This document shows, in pieces, positions 8,923 to 18,402 of a stretch of 64,000 nt of DNA (the first letter of the stretch is position 1; each line of letters starts with the position of its first letter). The DNA comes from Martinezella dioscoreae (lineage in GTDB: Bacteria; Pseudomonadota; Alphaproteobacteria; Rhizobiales; Rhizobiaceae), in the NCBI RefSeq assembly GCF_009176305.1, contig NZ_BLAJ01000001.1, positions 1,116,001-1,180,000 of the forward strand, read 5' to 3'. The notes below the pieces were generated by a model. The model did not search any database, had not been told where the DNA came from, and saw only the letters and a list, made by a program, of their open reading frames with translations. The position numbers and the translations under genes were made by a program.

Positions 8923-8943
8923 AGGGGCACTGATGCGCCCCTT
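8923..8943 (-). terminator. Weak terminator hairpin after the class I fumarase gene
   Basis: The pair AAGGGGC (8923-8929) and GCCCCTT (8937-8943) forms a 7-bp stem about 30 bases beyond the fumarase stop. On the minus strand it is followed by TTCTGT, a poor T-tract. The rest of the 197-bp gap is AT-rich and should hold the promoter of the GGDEF gene. Confidence 0.4.
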
Positions 8944-8972
8944 TCGATATGTTCGATCGCAAGTGGTTTTTT

Positions 8973-10580
8973 CTATCCGAGATTGAGTTCCTGGAAGAAA
9001 TCGTTGCCCTTGTCGTCAATGACGATGAAGGCGGGAAAATCCTCTACTTCGATCTTCCAGACGGCTTCCATGCCGAGTTCCGGATATTCGAGAACCTCTA
9101 CCTTCTTGATGCAATCTTGAGCAAGGCGCGCTGCCGGACCGCCGATGGAGCCCAAGTAGAAGCCGCCGTATGTCTTGCAGGCTTCGCGCACGGCGCGTGA
9201 ACGATTGCCCTTGGCAAGCATGATCATGGAGCCGCCGAATGACTGGAACTGGTCGACATAGCTGTCCATGCGGCCCGCGGTTGTCGGGCCGAAGGAACCG
9301 GAAGCATAGCCGGCCGGTGTCTTTGCCGGGCCGGCGTAATAAACCGGATGGTTTTTCAGGTATTCCGGCATGCCTTCGCCTTTTTCCAGGCGTTCGCGGA
9401 TTTTGGCATGCGCCAGGTCGCGTGCCACGATGATCGTGCCGGTGAGCGACAGCCGTGTCTTGACGGGATGTGCGGATAGTTCTGCCAGGATATCCGCCAT
9501 CGGCCGGTTGAGATCGATGCGGACCATGGATTCCGAGAGCTTGGCTTCATCGATCTCGGGCATGTACTTGGACGGATCGGTCTCGAGCTGCTCGATGAAG
9601 ATGCCGTCGCGCGTGATCTTGCCCTTGGCCTGGCGATCGGCAGAACAGGAGACGCCCAGGCCGATCGGCAGCGATGCGCCATGACGGGGCAGGCGGATGA
9701 CGCGGACATCATGGCAGAAATACTTGCCGCCGAACTGGGCACCGACGCCGAGGCTCTGCGTGAGCTTGTGGATTTCCTTCTCCATTTCGATATCCCGGAA
9801 GGCATGTCCGCTTTCGGAGCCTTCCGTGGGAAGACAGTCGAGATACCGTGTCGAGGCGAGCTTGACCGTCTTTAAGTTCATCTCGGCAGACGTGCCGCCG
9901 ATGACGATGGCGAGATGATAAGGCGGGCAGGCTGCCGTACCGAGCGTCAGGATCTTCTCTTTCAGGAAGTCCAGCATGCGGTCATGCGTCAGAAGCGACG
10001 GGGTGCCCTGATAGAGGAAGGTCTTGTTGGCCGAGCCGCCGCCTTTGGCGACGAAGAGGAATTCGTAGGCGTCGGTGCCTTCCTCATAGATATCGATCTG
10101 CGCTGGCAGATTGTTTTTGGTGTTCTTTTCCTCGAACATCTTGATCGGCGCGAGCTGCGAGTAGCGCAGGTTCTTCTTTTCATAAGCGTCGAGTACGCCC
10201 CGGGCCAGAGCGCCGCTATCACCGCCTTCGGTCCAGACGCGGCGACCTTTCTTGGCCATGATGATGGCCGTGCCGGTGTCCTGGCACATGGGAAGCACGC
10301 CGCCGGCGGCGATATTGGCATTCTTCAGCAGATCGTAGGCGACGAAGCGGTCGTTATCGGTGGCCTCGGGATCTTCGAGGATCGAGGCGAGCTGCTTCAG
10401 ATGACCGGGGCGTAGCAGGTGGTTGATGTCGGCAAAGGCTGTCTCGGCGAGCAGGCGGATGCCCTCGGGTTCGACGGTCAGGATTTCCTGGCCCTTGAAG
10501 GTGTCAACGGAGACGTAATCGCTGGAAATCTTGCGATAGGGAGTGGCGTCATCGCCGAGAGGAAAGAGATCGTCAGCCAT
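8973..10580 (-). CDS. Fumarate hydratase, class I (iron-sulfur type)
   Basis: A 535-residue cytoplasmic enzyme that interconverts fumarate and malate in the citric acid cycle using an oxygen-sensitive 4Fe-4S cluster. The alpha and beta parts are fused in one chain, as in FumA/FumB. Cluster-ligand cysteines are expected in [27 protein letters not shown] and REACKTYGG, all present. The C-terminal beta part begins near [20 protein letters not shown] class II enzyme, fumC, lies 349 bp upstream on the same strand, giving the cell an oxygen- and iron-independent backup. L-tartrate dehydratase is a related alternative, but the fused length favours fumarase. Confidence 0.93.
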   Translation of the reverse strand: MADDLFPLGDDATPYRKISSDYVSVDTFKGQEILTVEPEGIRLLAETAFADINHLLRPGHLKQLASILEDPEATDNDRFVAYDLLKNANIAAGGVLPMCQDTGTAIIMAKKGRRVWTEGGDSGALARGVLDAYEKKNLRYSQLAPIKMFEEKNTKNNLPAQIDIYEEGTDAYEFLFVAKGGGSANKTFLYQGTPSLLTHDRMLDFLKEKILTLGTAACPPYHLAIVIGGTSAEMNLKTVKLASTRYLDCLPTEGSESGHAFRDIEMEKEIHKLTQSLGVGAQFGGKYFCHDVRVIRLPRHGASLPIGLGVSCSADRQAKGKITRDGIFIEQLETDPSKYMPEIDEAKLSESMVRIDLNRPMADILAELSAHPVKTRLSLTGTIIVARDLAHAKIRERLEKGEGMPEYLKNHPVYYAGPAKTPAGYASGSFGPTTAGRMDSYVDQFQSFGGSMIMLAKGNRSRAVREACKTYGGFYLGSIGGPAARLAQDCIKKVEVLEYPELGMEAVWKIEVEDFPAFIVIDDKGNDFFQELNLG

Positions 10581-10764
10581 TTAGGAAACCTTTCAAGCCG
10601 GATGGCGGGGAAGATGTTTGGAAACGATCTAAATCCGGCTTGAGGCAAAAGCAATTGTTTGGCTGTCGGTCGACATTTCAAAATGGGAGATTGTCGACGG
10701 GTATGCGCAGGACGGGGTGAGTCTTTTTTGATGCTGAGGCCCTGTGCCCGGCCCCTCACCCTAA

Positions 10765-10869
10765 CCCTCTCCCGCTTGCGAGGAGAGGGACTTGTTCCGC
10801 ATTTGCAGCACCGACTGAAGCTGCTGATCTTGCACGATAAACTCGCTCTCCCCGCAGGAGCGGGGAGAG
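10765..10869. repeat. RIME-like intergenic mosaic of palindromes
   Basis: Three hairpins lie in tandem in the 349-bp gap between the two fumarase genes. They are CCCTCTCC...GGAGAGGG (10765-10789), GCAGC...GCTGC (about 10805-10824) and CTCTCCCCGC-AGGA-GCGGGGAGAG (10846-10869, perfect 10-bp arms). The lead-in CCCCTCACCCTAACCCTCTCC and the two-palindrome architecture are typical of rhizobial intergenic mosaic elements such as RIME. No second copy was seen in this window. In this position it could end fumC transcription or stabilise its 3' end. Confidence 0.65.
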
Positions 10870-10929
10870 GAGCCATGCACACGGCTTTGGCATTGGAGGA
10901 CTATGCCTGGCAATCGCTGAAGGAGGAAC

Positions 10930-12321
10930 TTACTTCGGACCGATCATCGTTTCCGGCCGGACGATGGCATCGTATTCCTCCGATGATACCAATCCACTCG
11001 CCAGAGCTTCTTCCTTCAGGGTCGTGCCGTTCTTGTGAGCGGTCTTAGCGATCTTGGCGGCATTGTCGTAGCCGATCTTCGGCGCGAGTGCCGTCACCAG
11101 CATCAGCGAACGTTCGAGACCGGCCTTGATATTGTCCTCGCGGGCTTCGATGCCGACGATGCAGTTGTCGGTGAAGGAGACGGCGGCGTCGCCGAGCAAC
11201 TGCACCGACTGCAGGAAGTTGTAGGCCATCATCGGATTGTAGACGTTGAGCTCGAAATGGCCCTGGCTGCCGGCAAAGGTGAGGGCTGCATTGTTGCCGA
11301 AGATGTGAACGCAGACCTGCGTCAGCGCTTCGCATTGTGTCGGATTGACCTTGCCCGGCATGATCGACGAGCCCGGTTCGTTTTCCGGCAGCGCCAGTTC
11401 GCCGAGACCGGAGCGCGGGCCGGAGCCGAGCAGGCGGATGTCGTTGGCGATCTTGAAGAGTGCGGCTGCCGCGGCATTAATGGCGCCATGGCTGAAGACC
11501 ATCGAATCATGGGCGGCCAGCGCCTCGAACTTGTTCGGGGCGGTAACGAAGGGCAGGCCGGTGATTTTGGCGATCTCGTCAGCGACCTTCTCTGCAAAGC
11601 CGATCGGCGCATTGAGGCCGGTTCCGACCGCGGTGCCACCCTGGGCGAGTTCGCAAAGGCCCGGCAGGGTCAGCTCGATGCGTTTGATCGACGAGGCGAC
11701 CTGGGCGGCATAGCCTGAGAATTCCTGGCCGAGCGTCAGTGGCGTTGCATCCTGCGTGTGAGTGCGGCCGATCTTGATGATATGGGCGAAGTCGGCGACC
11801 TTCTTTTCTAGGGCTGCATGCAGGTGCCTGAGCGCCGGCAGCAAGTGATGGACGATCTGCTCGGCGCAGGCGATGTGCATGGCAGTCGGATAGGTATCGT
11901 TCGACGACTGGCTCATGTTGACGTGGTCGTTCGGATGCACGGGCTTTTTCGAACCCATAACGCCGCCGAGCATCTCGATTGCGCGATTGGAGATCACTTC
12001 GTTGGCATTCATGTTCGACTGCGTGCCCGAGCCGGTCTGCCAGACGACAAGCGGGAAATGATCGTTAAGCTTGCCATCTATGACTTCCTGTGACGCATCG
12101 ACGATTGCCTTGCCGAGCGCCGGATCCAACTGGCCGAGCTCCATATTGGCGTGCGCAGCCGCCTGTTTGACGATGCCGAGGGCGCGGACGACCGAGAGCG
12201 GCTGCTTTTCCCAGCCGATCTTGAAATTGCCGAGCGAGCGCTGCGCCTGCGCGCCCCAATAGCGGTCGCTGGCGACTTCGATCGGGCCGAAGGTATCGGT
12301 TTCGGTGCGGGTGGACGTCAT
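10930..12321 (-). CDS. fumC: Fumarate hydratase, class II
   Basis: A homotetrameric, cluster-free fumarase of the aspartase/fumarase superfamily. The superfamily signature [17 protein letters not shown] is intact, together with [18 protein letters not shown] and the [14 protein letters not shown] block [15 protein letters not shown]. At 463 residues from the ATG at 12321 ([19 protein letters not shown]) it has the normal FumC length. The upstream ATG at 12342 would add MESRTTK, which the family lacks. It is followed by a RIME-like element and the class I fumarase gene in the same orientation. Confidence 0.96.
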   Translation of the reverse strand: MTSTRTETDTFGPIEVASDRYWGAQAQRSLGNFKIGWEKQPLSVVRALGIVKQAAAHANMELGQLDPALGKAIVDASQEVIDGKLNDHFPLVVWQTGSGTQSNMNANEVISNRAIEMLGGVMGSKKPVHPNDHVNMSQSSNDTYPTAMHIACAEQIVHHLLPALRHLHAALEKKVADFAHIIKIGRTHTQDATPLTLGQEFSGYAAQVASSIKRIELTLPGLCELAQGGTAVGTGLNAPIGFAEKVADEIAKITGLPFVTAPNKFEALAAHDSMVFSHGAINAAAAALFKIANDIRLLGSGPRSGLGELALPENEPGSSIMPGKVNPTQCEALTQVCVHIFGNNAALTFAGSQGHFELNVYNPMMAYNFLQSVQLLGDAAVSFTDNCIVGIEAREDNIKAGLERSLMLVTALAPKIGYDNAAKIAKTAHKNGTTLKEEALASGLVSSEEYDAIVRPETMIGPK

Positions 12322-12727
12322 CTTCGTGGTCCTGCTTTCCATTGAGACAGATAGCAGCCATATAGGTGCGAACCGTGCTCATGAAAACATCAAAGCGCCA
12401 TTCATGATTATAAAAATCATGTTTTCAATGCGGTCGTCGGGCGTGCCCTTTTTAACACGCCTGGCATATATTCGCGGAGGCGCATTTTACGCCCCTCAAA
12501 AAGCCAGGGAAATTTCAATAAAAGATTAACCAATAATTTCATAATTCGGTGTGGACTAAGCGCGGAAGACGCCACTGCTTCGTCACGTGAAGTTGAGGCA
12601 TTGAACGAAAGGCGGGGTCTCGTCGTTTTCAGTGTAGTGGGTGTATGATGTCTGAGACATCGCGGCCGAGTTGAAAACAGCACCGTCGAGCTCGAAGTTA
12701 CCGTACGATACAGGGACTGATTAGAGA
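12322..12727. other. Intergenic region between fumC and the divergent L,D-transpeptidase gene
   Basis: About 400 bp without a convincing gene. It is AT-rich near fumC (12360-12545), where promoters in both directions are expected. I find no tRNA or riboswitch here. Its one clear signal is the 15-bp palindrome at 12647, listed separately. Confidence 0.6.
12647..12661. promoter_or_regulatory. Palindrome upstream of the L,D-transpeptidase gene
   Basis: GATGTCTGAGACATC is a perfect 7-bp inverted repeat around a single central G, 66 bp upstream of the transpeptidase ATG. It is too compact for a hairpin terminator and fits a dimeric regulator site. The regulator is unknown. Confidence 0.4.
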
Positions 12728-14626
12728 ATGAAACTTGCCATCAAAGCCACAGCATCCGTCCTGGCTCTTTCCTGCTGCCTTTCCTCGATTGGCGCAACCT
12801 CCGCAAGTGCTATGACCCTCATGGATTTTATCCGTGGCGGTCAGGGCCGTCAGCAGAGCACGCAGGTTTCGGCTCCGGTTCCCGTCAACCCGGCGCAGAC
12901 GCTGAACTCCGTTGAGCCTCCGCGGGCAAAGCAGCCGCTGCCGACCGTCGATGCGCCGAAATACTATACTTACAAGGCCGACCAGATGCGGCTGGTGTCG
13001 ACAGTGCATTTCGCCGATCCGGTTGTGACCGGCGCCGTTGCAGATGCCTCTCCCACGCCGGTTGCTATTGATGCCGAAGTCTCGCAGCGCCGCTATCTGG
13101 CGGATGCCCGTGTCATGGCGACCAACGATATCGCCAAGGCGATCGAAACCTATTATGCCGATCAGAGCAAGCCGCTTCTCTGGGTTGCAGATCATGCCGT
13201 CAGCGACAAGGCGAAGGCCGCGATGGCGGTCCTTGCCGATGCTGGTTCCGTCGGCCTCGATCCTGCCGACTATGCGGTAACACTGCCCGGCGACAATGCC
13301 GCAAATGCCGACCCGGTGCTGCGTGATCGGGCTCTCATGCAATTTGAGCTCACGCTCTCCAGCAAGGTGCTGATGTTCGTCCAGGATACGGTTCGCGGTC
13401 GTCTCGACCCGAACAAGATCTCCGGCTATCACGACTTCAAGCGCAAGGACGTCAATCTGACGGCTATGCTCGATGTATTGCGCGCCAGCCCCGATGCTGC
13501 CGCCTATCTCAACAGCCGCAGCCCGTCCAACCCGCAATTCATGGAATTGAAGGCGGAGCTTGCGAAGCTGCGTTCCGAGGCCGGAACGGACGGCAGTCAC
13601 ATTTCCATTTCGCTCGCCGGTACGCTGAAGCCGGGTGATAGCTCGCCGGAAATGGCCAATATCGTCAAGGCGATAGAGCATCGCGGCTCGAATGCACTGA
13701 AAACGGCTCACGCCGATCTTTTCTCCGCTTATCTGGGCACGCCGAGCTACACGCCCGAGCTCGTGTCGCTGGTCGAGGACTTTCAGCGCGAAAAGGGTCT
13801 GACGGCCGACGGCGTGATCGGCCCGTCCTCCGTTCGCGCGATGGTCGGCGAGAACAACGATGTGAAGATCCAGAAGCTGGTCATCGCCATGGAGCAGCTG
13901 CGCTGGCTGCCGGACGAACTAGGCCCGCGTTACGTCTTCATCAATCAGCCGGCCTTCATGGTCTATTACTACAATAACAATCAGGAGCAGCTGTCGATGC
14001 GCGTCGTCGTCGGCAGCAAGCAGCACCAGACCTTCTTCTTCGAAAATCAGGTGCAGACGGTCGAATTCAACCCATTCTGGGGCGTTCCGCAGTCGATCAT
14101 CATCAACGAGATGCTGCCGAAGCTGCGTTCCGATCCGAACTATCTCGATCGCATGGGCTATCAGGTCGAAGTGGGCGGCCGCGCCGTCGCTTCGTCCAGC
14201 GTCGACTGGTATGGCTCGACGAAGAGCATTTCGGTTCGCCAGCCGCCGAGCAGCGACAACGCACTCGGTGAACTGAAGATCCTCTTCCCGAACTCGCACG
14301 CCATCTACATGCACGACACGCCGCAGAAGAGCTTCTTCAAGAAGGATATGCGCGCACTCAGCCACGGCTGTGTCCGTCTTGCCGATCCGCGCGCGATGGC
14401 CGCTGCCGTACTGAACACCACGGTTGATGACGTCGCCAAGCAGATCGCTACCGGCCAGAACAAGGCTGTGGCCGTGCCGCAGAAGTTCCCGATCTACATC
14501 GCCTATTTCACCGCCTGGCCGAACAAGGACGGCGTAATCCAGTATTTCAACGATGTCTACGATCGCGATGCTGCCACACAGAAGGCGCTCGATGCGACCT
14601 CAAAGGCGCGGACTGCTCAGATCTAA
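12728..14626 (+). CDS. Murein L,D-transpeptidase (YcbB/LdtD-like) with peptidoglycan-binding domain
   Basis: A 632-residue exported enzyme that makes 3-3 cross-links in peptidoglycan, a major linkage in Rhizobiales, or attaches proteins to it. The N-terminus is a signal peptide (MKLAIKATASVLALSCCLSS, cut near SASA). A peptidoglycan-binding repeat is visible at YTPELVSLVEDFQREKGL...GVIGPSSVRAM (residues about 340-375). The catalytic YkuD domain ends with the active-site motif SHGCVRLADP, in which Cys is the nucleophile. The middle region resembles the scaffolding domain of the YcbB group. A bidirectional terminator follows. Confidence 0.93.
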   Translation: MKLAIKATASVLALSCCLSSIGATSASAMTLMDFIRGGQGRQQSTQVSAPVPVNPAQTLNSVEPPRAKQPLPTVDAPKYYTYKADQMRLVSTVHFADPVVTGAVADASPTPVAIDAEVSQRRYLADARVMATNDIAKAIETYYADQSKPLLWVADHAVSDKAKAAMAVLADAGSVGLDPADYAVTLPGDNAANADPVLRDRALMQFELTLSSKVLMFVQDTVRGRLDPNKISGYHDFKRKDVNLTAMLDVLRASPDAAAYLNSRSPSNPQFMELKAELAKLRSEAGTDGSHISISLAGTLKPGDSSPEMANIVKAIEHRGSNALKTAHADLFSAYLGTPSYTPELVSLVEDFQREKGLTADGVIGPSSVRAMVGENNDVKIQKLVIAMEQLRWLPDELGPRYVFINQPAFMVYYYNNNQEQLSMRVVVGSKQHQTFFFENQVQTVEFNPFWGVPQSIIINEMLPKLRSDPNYLDRMGYQVEVGGRAVASSSVDWYGSTKSISVRQPPSSDNALGELKILFPNSHAIYMHDTPQKSFFKKDMRALSHGCVRLADPRAMAAAVLNTTVDDVAKQIATGQNKAVAVPQKFPIYIAYFTAWPNKDGVIQYFNDVYDRDAATQKALDATSKARTAQI

Positions 14627-14644
14627 AGTCTGTTCAGTGGCGAA

Positions 14645-14679
14645 AACAAAAATGGCGGCCATGTGCCGCCGTTTTTTGT
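14645..14679. terminator. Bidirectional Rho-independent terminator
   Basis: GGCGGC (14654-14659) pairs with GCCGCC (14665-14670). The stem is flanked by an A-tract on the left and GTTTTTTG on the right, so it can stop both the transpeptidase transcript and the convergent retropepsin-like gene. Confidence 0.85.
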
Positions 14680-14725
14680 TGCCTGTCGTATGAGAATATC
14701 ACGCAGCGTCAGCGGGCGTTTCAGT

Positions 14726-15946
14726 TCAATTCTTCGCCTCGATCCGCCATTCCCTGCTGCCGAAGGTAACGTCGAAGCGGGAGAGGAAGGAACGACCGAG
14801 TAGTCCGTCGACTTCGGCGCCAAGTGCCGCGGTGTCGTCGAGAACCACGGCCGTGATATCGCTAGCTTGGACATGACCGACCTTCACGGTGGTCGCCGTT
14901 GTGCGTGTGGCTTGAGAAACGCCGTTTGCCGTTTGAAGAGATATTCCGTTGTTGCCGTCGACCGGCAGCTTGGCTCGTGCGGCGAAAGCTTTGCTCACCG
15001 CGACGAAGCTTGCACCGGTGTCGACGATGAACACGCCGTCTGTGCCATTGATCGAGACCTTGGCAAGGATGACGTTCTTGCCCTGCGTCGGAAATCGATC
15101 GCTGCCTGTCGCGTAAGTCGAGGCGCATTTGCCCATTGTTTCATAGAGTTTAATGATCCCACGCACGACCGCTGTGTCGTTTCTATCGGGGTTAGTTGAA
15201 ACCCAGAGTTGCAGCGGTCCGATCGCCTCGCAATATTCACCAAGCTCGCGGTAGCTGGCGGAGATTCCCTCAAATACGGCACTATTCAGTATCGCGATAT
15301 TGTCGGTAAGGCCGATGACCGAATAGTAGTCGTCAATGGCGTCCCGATATTTCTTGGCATTTTGGCGAATTCGCGCTCGCTGGAAATAGAAATCGGGCAT
15401 CCCCGGGGACATTGCTATCACTTGGTTAGAGACTTTCAGCGCTTCGTCGAAGTCGCTGAGATCGTCAAGAATTTGTGCCGCTGAGCTCAAGGCGATGTTC
15501 GACGGCTTGCACTTGTCGGAGAAGGCAATGAAGACTTTGGCCGCTTCGCGGCGATAGCCCTGCTTCGTTAGCTCATCTGCGAATTTATAGACCGCGTTCC
15601 AATCACAATGCTCTCGCCGTAACATATCGAGATCGGCTGCCATCGCGGGTCTGCCTGCAACAATATTCGGCAAAGGTGCGATGTCGAAATGCTTATAGAC
15701 CGCGGTCAGAGCGGCATCGGGTTTGGCTCCAGCTCCGGTTTCCGTCTCGACGTACCCTATAATGCGGTCGCCGTAGATGTAGAACCAAATACCTGCGCAT
15801 AGTGCGCCACAGATAATCAATGTTCGGACAATAGGAGCAAACCACCCCCTGCGGCTTGGCAATCTACCGGCGTTACGGTCTTCAGGATCTGCTACGAGCA
15901 AGGGGGAGCGCTCCGCTATCGAGTGATCGTCCCACCTCGGCAACAT
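14726..15946 (-). CDS. Membrane-anchored TPR protein with retropepsin-like aspartic protease domain
   Basis: A 406-residue protein with one N-terminal membrane segment (APIVRTLIICGALCAGIWFYIYG, residues about 37-59), so most of it should lie in the periplasm. The middle consists of helical TPR-like repeats (ELTKQGYRREAAKVFIAFS, FDEALKVSNQVIAMSPGMPDFYFQRARIR, AKKYRDAIDDYYSVIG). The C-terminal about 130 residues form a single-copy retropepsin-like domain with the catalytic VDTGASFVAVS, Asp near residue 309, and the closing strand VDGLLGRSFLSRF. One DTG motif per chain implies activity as a homodimer. Substrates are unknown. By eye the gene is somewhat less GC-rich than its neighbours. Confidence 0.85.
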   Translation of the reverse strand: MLPRWDDHSIAERSPLLVADPEDRNAGRLPSRRGWFAPIVRTLIICGALCAGIWFYIYGDRIIGYVETETGAGAKPDAALTAVYKHFDIAPLPNIVAGRPAMAADLDMLRREHCDWNAVYKFADELTKQGYRREAAKVFIAFSDKCKPSNIALSSAAQILDDLSDFDEALKVSNQVIAMSPGMPDFYFQRARIRQNAKKYRDAIDDYYSVIGLTDNIAILNSAVFEGISASYRELGEYCEAIGPLQLWVSTNPDRNDTAVVRGIIKLYETMGKCASTYATGSDRFPTQGKNVILAKVSINGTDGVFIVDTGASFVAVSKAFAARAKLPVDGNNGISLQTANGVSQATRTTATTVKVGHVQASDITAVVLDDTAALGAEVDGLLGRSFLSRFDVTFGSREWRIEAKN

Positions 15947-16078
15947 CGCGCAGCGGGCCTTTCGCTTGCGCGGTTATGACGCTGATAGCAGAACGTCGAT
16001 AAGTTGTGGCTGAAGCGCGTGAATCGCGCAAGACCCGTTACAACCGCGCCGTTCGAGCCAACAGGGATTTTAGTATTC

Positions 16079-16753
16079 TCAGGCCGCCAGCAGTCCCTCG
16101 ACCAGTTCAGGCGTCAGCTCGTCATAGTGATAGATGATGCGGTTCGGTCCAAGCGTTTCGATGCCGACATCGGAGTAGCCGAAGGGGACCGCGATGGAGG
16201 GGACGCCGGCATTGCGGGCGACAAGGATGTCGTTGATGCTGTCACCGATCATGATCGTCCGGGCGATGTCGCCGCCCGCGCGCTCGATGGTGCCGATCAG
16301 GTGTTCGGCATTCGGCTTGCGGACAGTGAAGGTGTCGCCGCCGGTAATGGCCTCGAAATATTGGGTCAGTTCGAGCCGGTCGAGAAGTGTGCGCGCAAGC
16401 GATTCCATCTTGTTGGTGCAGACGGCCAGCTTGTAGCCTTTGTTCCGCAGTGTTGTAAGCGCGGCCAGGAGCCCGGGGTAGGGCTGCGTGACGCCGGGCA
16501 TCGTCTCGGAATAATGGGTTATGAAGCGCTGTAGCAGCGCCGGTAATTCTTCCGATGTCAGCGTATAGCCATGCAGCTTGCAGGCCCGCTCGATCATCAC
16601 CTGCGCGCCGTTGCCAACGAGATGCGTCACGTCGTCGTAAGTGACCGGCGGAAGCTTGAGTGCGGCGATCGTATGGTTCAGGCTGACGATCAGGTCCGCA
16701 TGCGTGTCCAGCAGCGTGCCGTCGAGATCGAATACGACAAGGGGAGATTTCAC
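16079..16753 (-). CDS. gph: Phosphoglycolate phosphatase
   Basis: A 224-residue HAD-superfamily phosphatase that removes 2-phosphoglycolate, which arises from DNA repair or from oxygenation reactions. HAD motif I is VVFDLDGTLLDTHADL (nucleophile Asp), motif II is AVCTNKMES, motif III is the Lys in TVRKPNAEHL, and motif IV is GDSINDILVARNAGV. The helical cap between motifs I and II matches Gph rather than the beta-phosphoglucomutase type. It is divergent from rpiA, 195 bp away. As for most HAD enzymes, substrate assignment rests on overall similarity. Confidence 0.88.
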   Translation of the reverse strand: MKSPLVVFDLDGTLLDTHADLIVSLNHTIAALKLPPVTYDDVTHLVGNGAQVMIERACKLHGYTLTSEELPALLQRFITHYSETMPGVTQPYPGLLAALTTLRNKGYKLAVCTNKMESLARTLLDRLELTQYFEAITGGDTFTVRKPNAEHLIGTIERAGGDIARTIMIGDSINDILVARNAGVPSIAVPFGYSDVGIETLGPNRIIYHYDELTPELVEGLLAA

Positions 16754-16948
16754 GAGGAATCGGCCTTTGCATAGAAAAGAGTGCGTCTTCCGGAGTTAAA
16801 AGATCGCGCGGGCAATTGCAACCGAAGCGCCGGAAAGCCTAGGCGGGAAGGCCTCGGGGATTTCTATATCATGCCGTTATTTTGGCTTTCGTTTGGCTGG
16901 AGAGCCGTGTAAACAGCAGACCAACGTAACAATGGGAGCAGGTGGCGC

Positions 16949-17650
16949 ATGGACGCCCGCCAGATGAAAATCGAGGCTGCGAGAGCCGCGCTCGCTCACG
17001 TCGAAAGCGGCATGCGGCTCGGGATCGGCACCGGCAGCACGGCGGAGGAATTCGTTCGCCTGCTCGCCGAAAAGGTCGCCGCCGGCCTCTCGATTGAGGG
17101 CGTTCCCACATCTGAAAGAACGGCCAAGCTCTGCAACGAACTCGGCGTGCCGTTGAAGTCGCTCGACGATCTTCCGGAACTTGACCTGACCATCGACGGA
17201 GCCGACGAGCTGGATGGTGCGCTGACGTTGATCAAGGGCGGCGGCGGCGCGCTGCTGCGCGAGAAGATCGTTGCTGCTTCCTCAGCCCGCATGATCGTGA
17301 TCGCGGATCAGAGCAAGGTCGTTGAGACCCTCGGAGCCTTTCCGCTACCGATCGAGGTCAATCCCTTCGGTCTCGTTTCCACTCGCATCCTCATCGAGAA
17401 GGCGGCCTCGCGTCTTGGGCTTTCCGGCGCGCTCAACATGCGCCGCGCGAGCGACAGCCTCTTTGTCACCGATGGGGGGCATTACATCGTCGATGCATCT
17501 TTCGGCCGTATTCCTGATGCAGAGGCGCTGTCGAGCGAGCTCTATTCGATTCCCGGCGTTGTCGAACACGGGCTCTTTATCCATATGGCGACACAAGCGA
17601 TCATTGCCGGCCCCGCCGGTGCGCGCACGTTGCAGGCGAACAATACATAG
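16949..17650 (+). CDS. rpiA: Ribose-5-phosphate isomerase A
   Basis: A 233-residue enzyme of the non-oxidative pentose phosphate pathway that interconverts ribose 5-phosphate and ribulose 5-phosphate. Family signatures are complete: [42 protein letters not shown] and the phosphate-binding LPIEVNPFG. The start follows a GGGAGCAGGTGG-type ribosome-binding region. The DUF2059 gene begins 13 bases after the stop, so the two are very likely cotranscribed. The oxidative-branch gene gnd is elsewhere in this window (40 kb). Confidence 0.96.
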   Translation: MDARQMKIEAARAALAHVESGMRLGIGTGSTAEEFVRLLAEKVAAGLSIEGVPTSERTAKLCNELGVPLKSLDDLPELDLTIDGADELDGALTLIKGGGGALLREKIVAASSARMIVIADQSKVVETLGAFPLPIEVNPFGLVSTRILIEKAASRLGLSGALNMRRASDSLFVTDGGHYIVDASFGRIPDAEALSSELYSIPGVVEHGLFIHMATQAIIAGPAGARTLQANNT

Positions 17651-17663
17651 GAGCACTCATCTC

Positions 17664-18218
17664 ATGATCAAATTTGCGGGTCTTGGCCGTCTTGCCGCTG
17701 CAACCATCCTTCTTTCCGGCATTGCTTTCGGTTCCGTAAGCGCTCAAGAGGTTTCCGAGGATCAGATCAAGGCTGCCCGCGCCGCGATCAATGCTCTCGG
17801 CATCACCAACCAGTTCGACAACATCTTGCCGAACCTCGCCGAGCAGCTGAAGAGCACGATGATCCAGGCAAACCCGAATTTCGGCGATGCGATCAACTCG
17901 ACCGTCGACGCCACCGCGCTCGCGCTCGCACCGCGCCGTGCCGATCTGGAGCGTGAAGCGGCCATCACCTATGCCAAGGCCTTCTCTGCCGACGAACTGA
18001 AGGCGATTGCAGATTTCTACAATTCGGCGGCAGGCAAGAAGCTTCTCAAGGACGGTCCGCTCGCCACCCGCGAACTCTACAAGGCGGCCGATATCTGGAG
18101 CCAGGGCATTTCGCGCGATCTCGCAAAGCAGAGCAACGATGCCCTGCAGAAGGTCGTCAAGCAGCCGGTCGTTACGCCGGATGCCGGTGCGGCCGCTCAG
18201 CCGGCGCCGAAGCAGTAA
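17664..18218 (+). CDS. DUF2059 domain exported protein
   Basis: A 184-residue protein with a clear signal peptide (MIKFAGLGRLAAATILLSGI...SVSAQE, cut after about residue 27). The mature part is helical and ends in the DUF2059 core: EAAITYAKAFSADELKAIADFYNSAAGKKLL. The last about 25 residues are Pro/Ala/Gln-rich and probably disordered. The ORF is open far upstream, but that part is the rpiA region in another frame; the ATG at 17664 with the signal peptide is clearly the start. The family is periplasmic and of unknown function. Confidence 0.9.
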   Translation: MIKFAGLGRLAAATILLSGIAFGSVSAQEVSEDQIKAARAAINALGITNQFDNILPNLAEQLKSTMIQANPNFGDAINSTVDATALALAPRRADLEREAAITYAKAFSADELKAIADFYNSAAGKKLLKDGPLATRELYKAADIWSQGISRDLAKQSNDALQKVVKQPVVTPDAGAAAQPAPKQ

Positions 18219-18297
18219 TCAACGGCTCGCCGCCGCAGCGGTTTCGAAAGCTAGGTTTGTAGTTTTCGGTATCTGCGGCAAGCAGTTACAAATTCGA

Positions 18298-18327
18298 AGC
18301 CCGGATCGATTCCGGGCTTTTCTTTTT
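18298..18327 (+). terminator. Rho-independent terminator of the rpiA-DUF2059 transcript
   Basis: AGCCCGGA (18298-18305) pairs with TCCGGGCT (18311-18318) around a TCGAT loop and runs into a T-rich tract (TTTTCTTTTT). It lies 80 bases after the DUF2059 stop codon. Confidence 0.88.
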
Positions 18328-18402
18328 GGGTCTCGGCTCCCTATATGAGTGCCGACCCCCAATGGCGCTTCGCGCGCAACTTGATGTCTACAGGAGCGAT
18401 CC

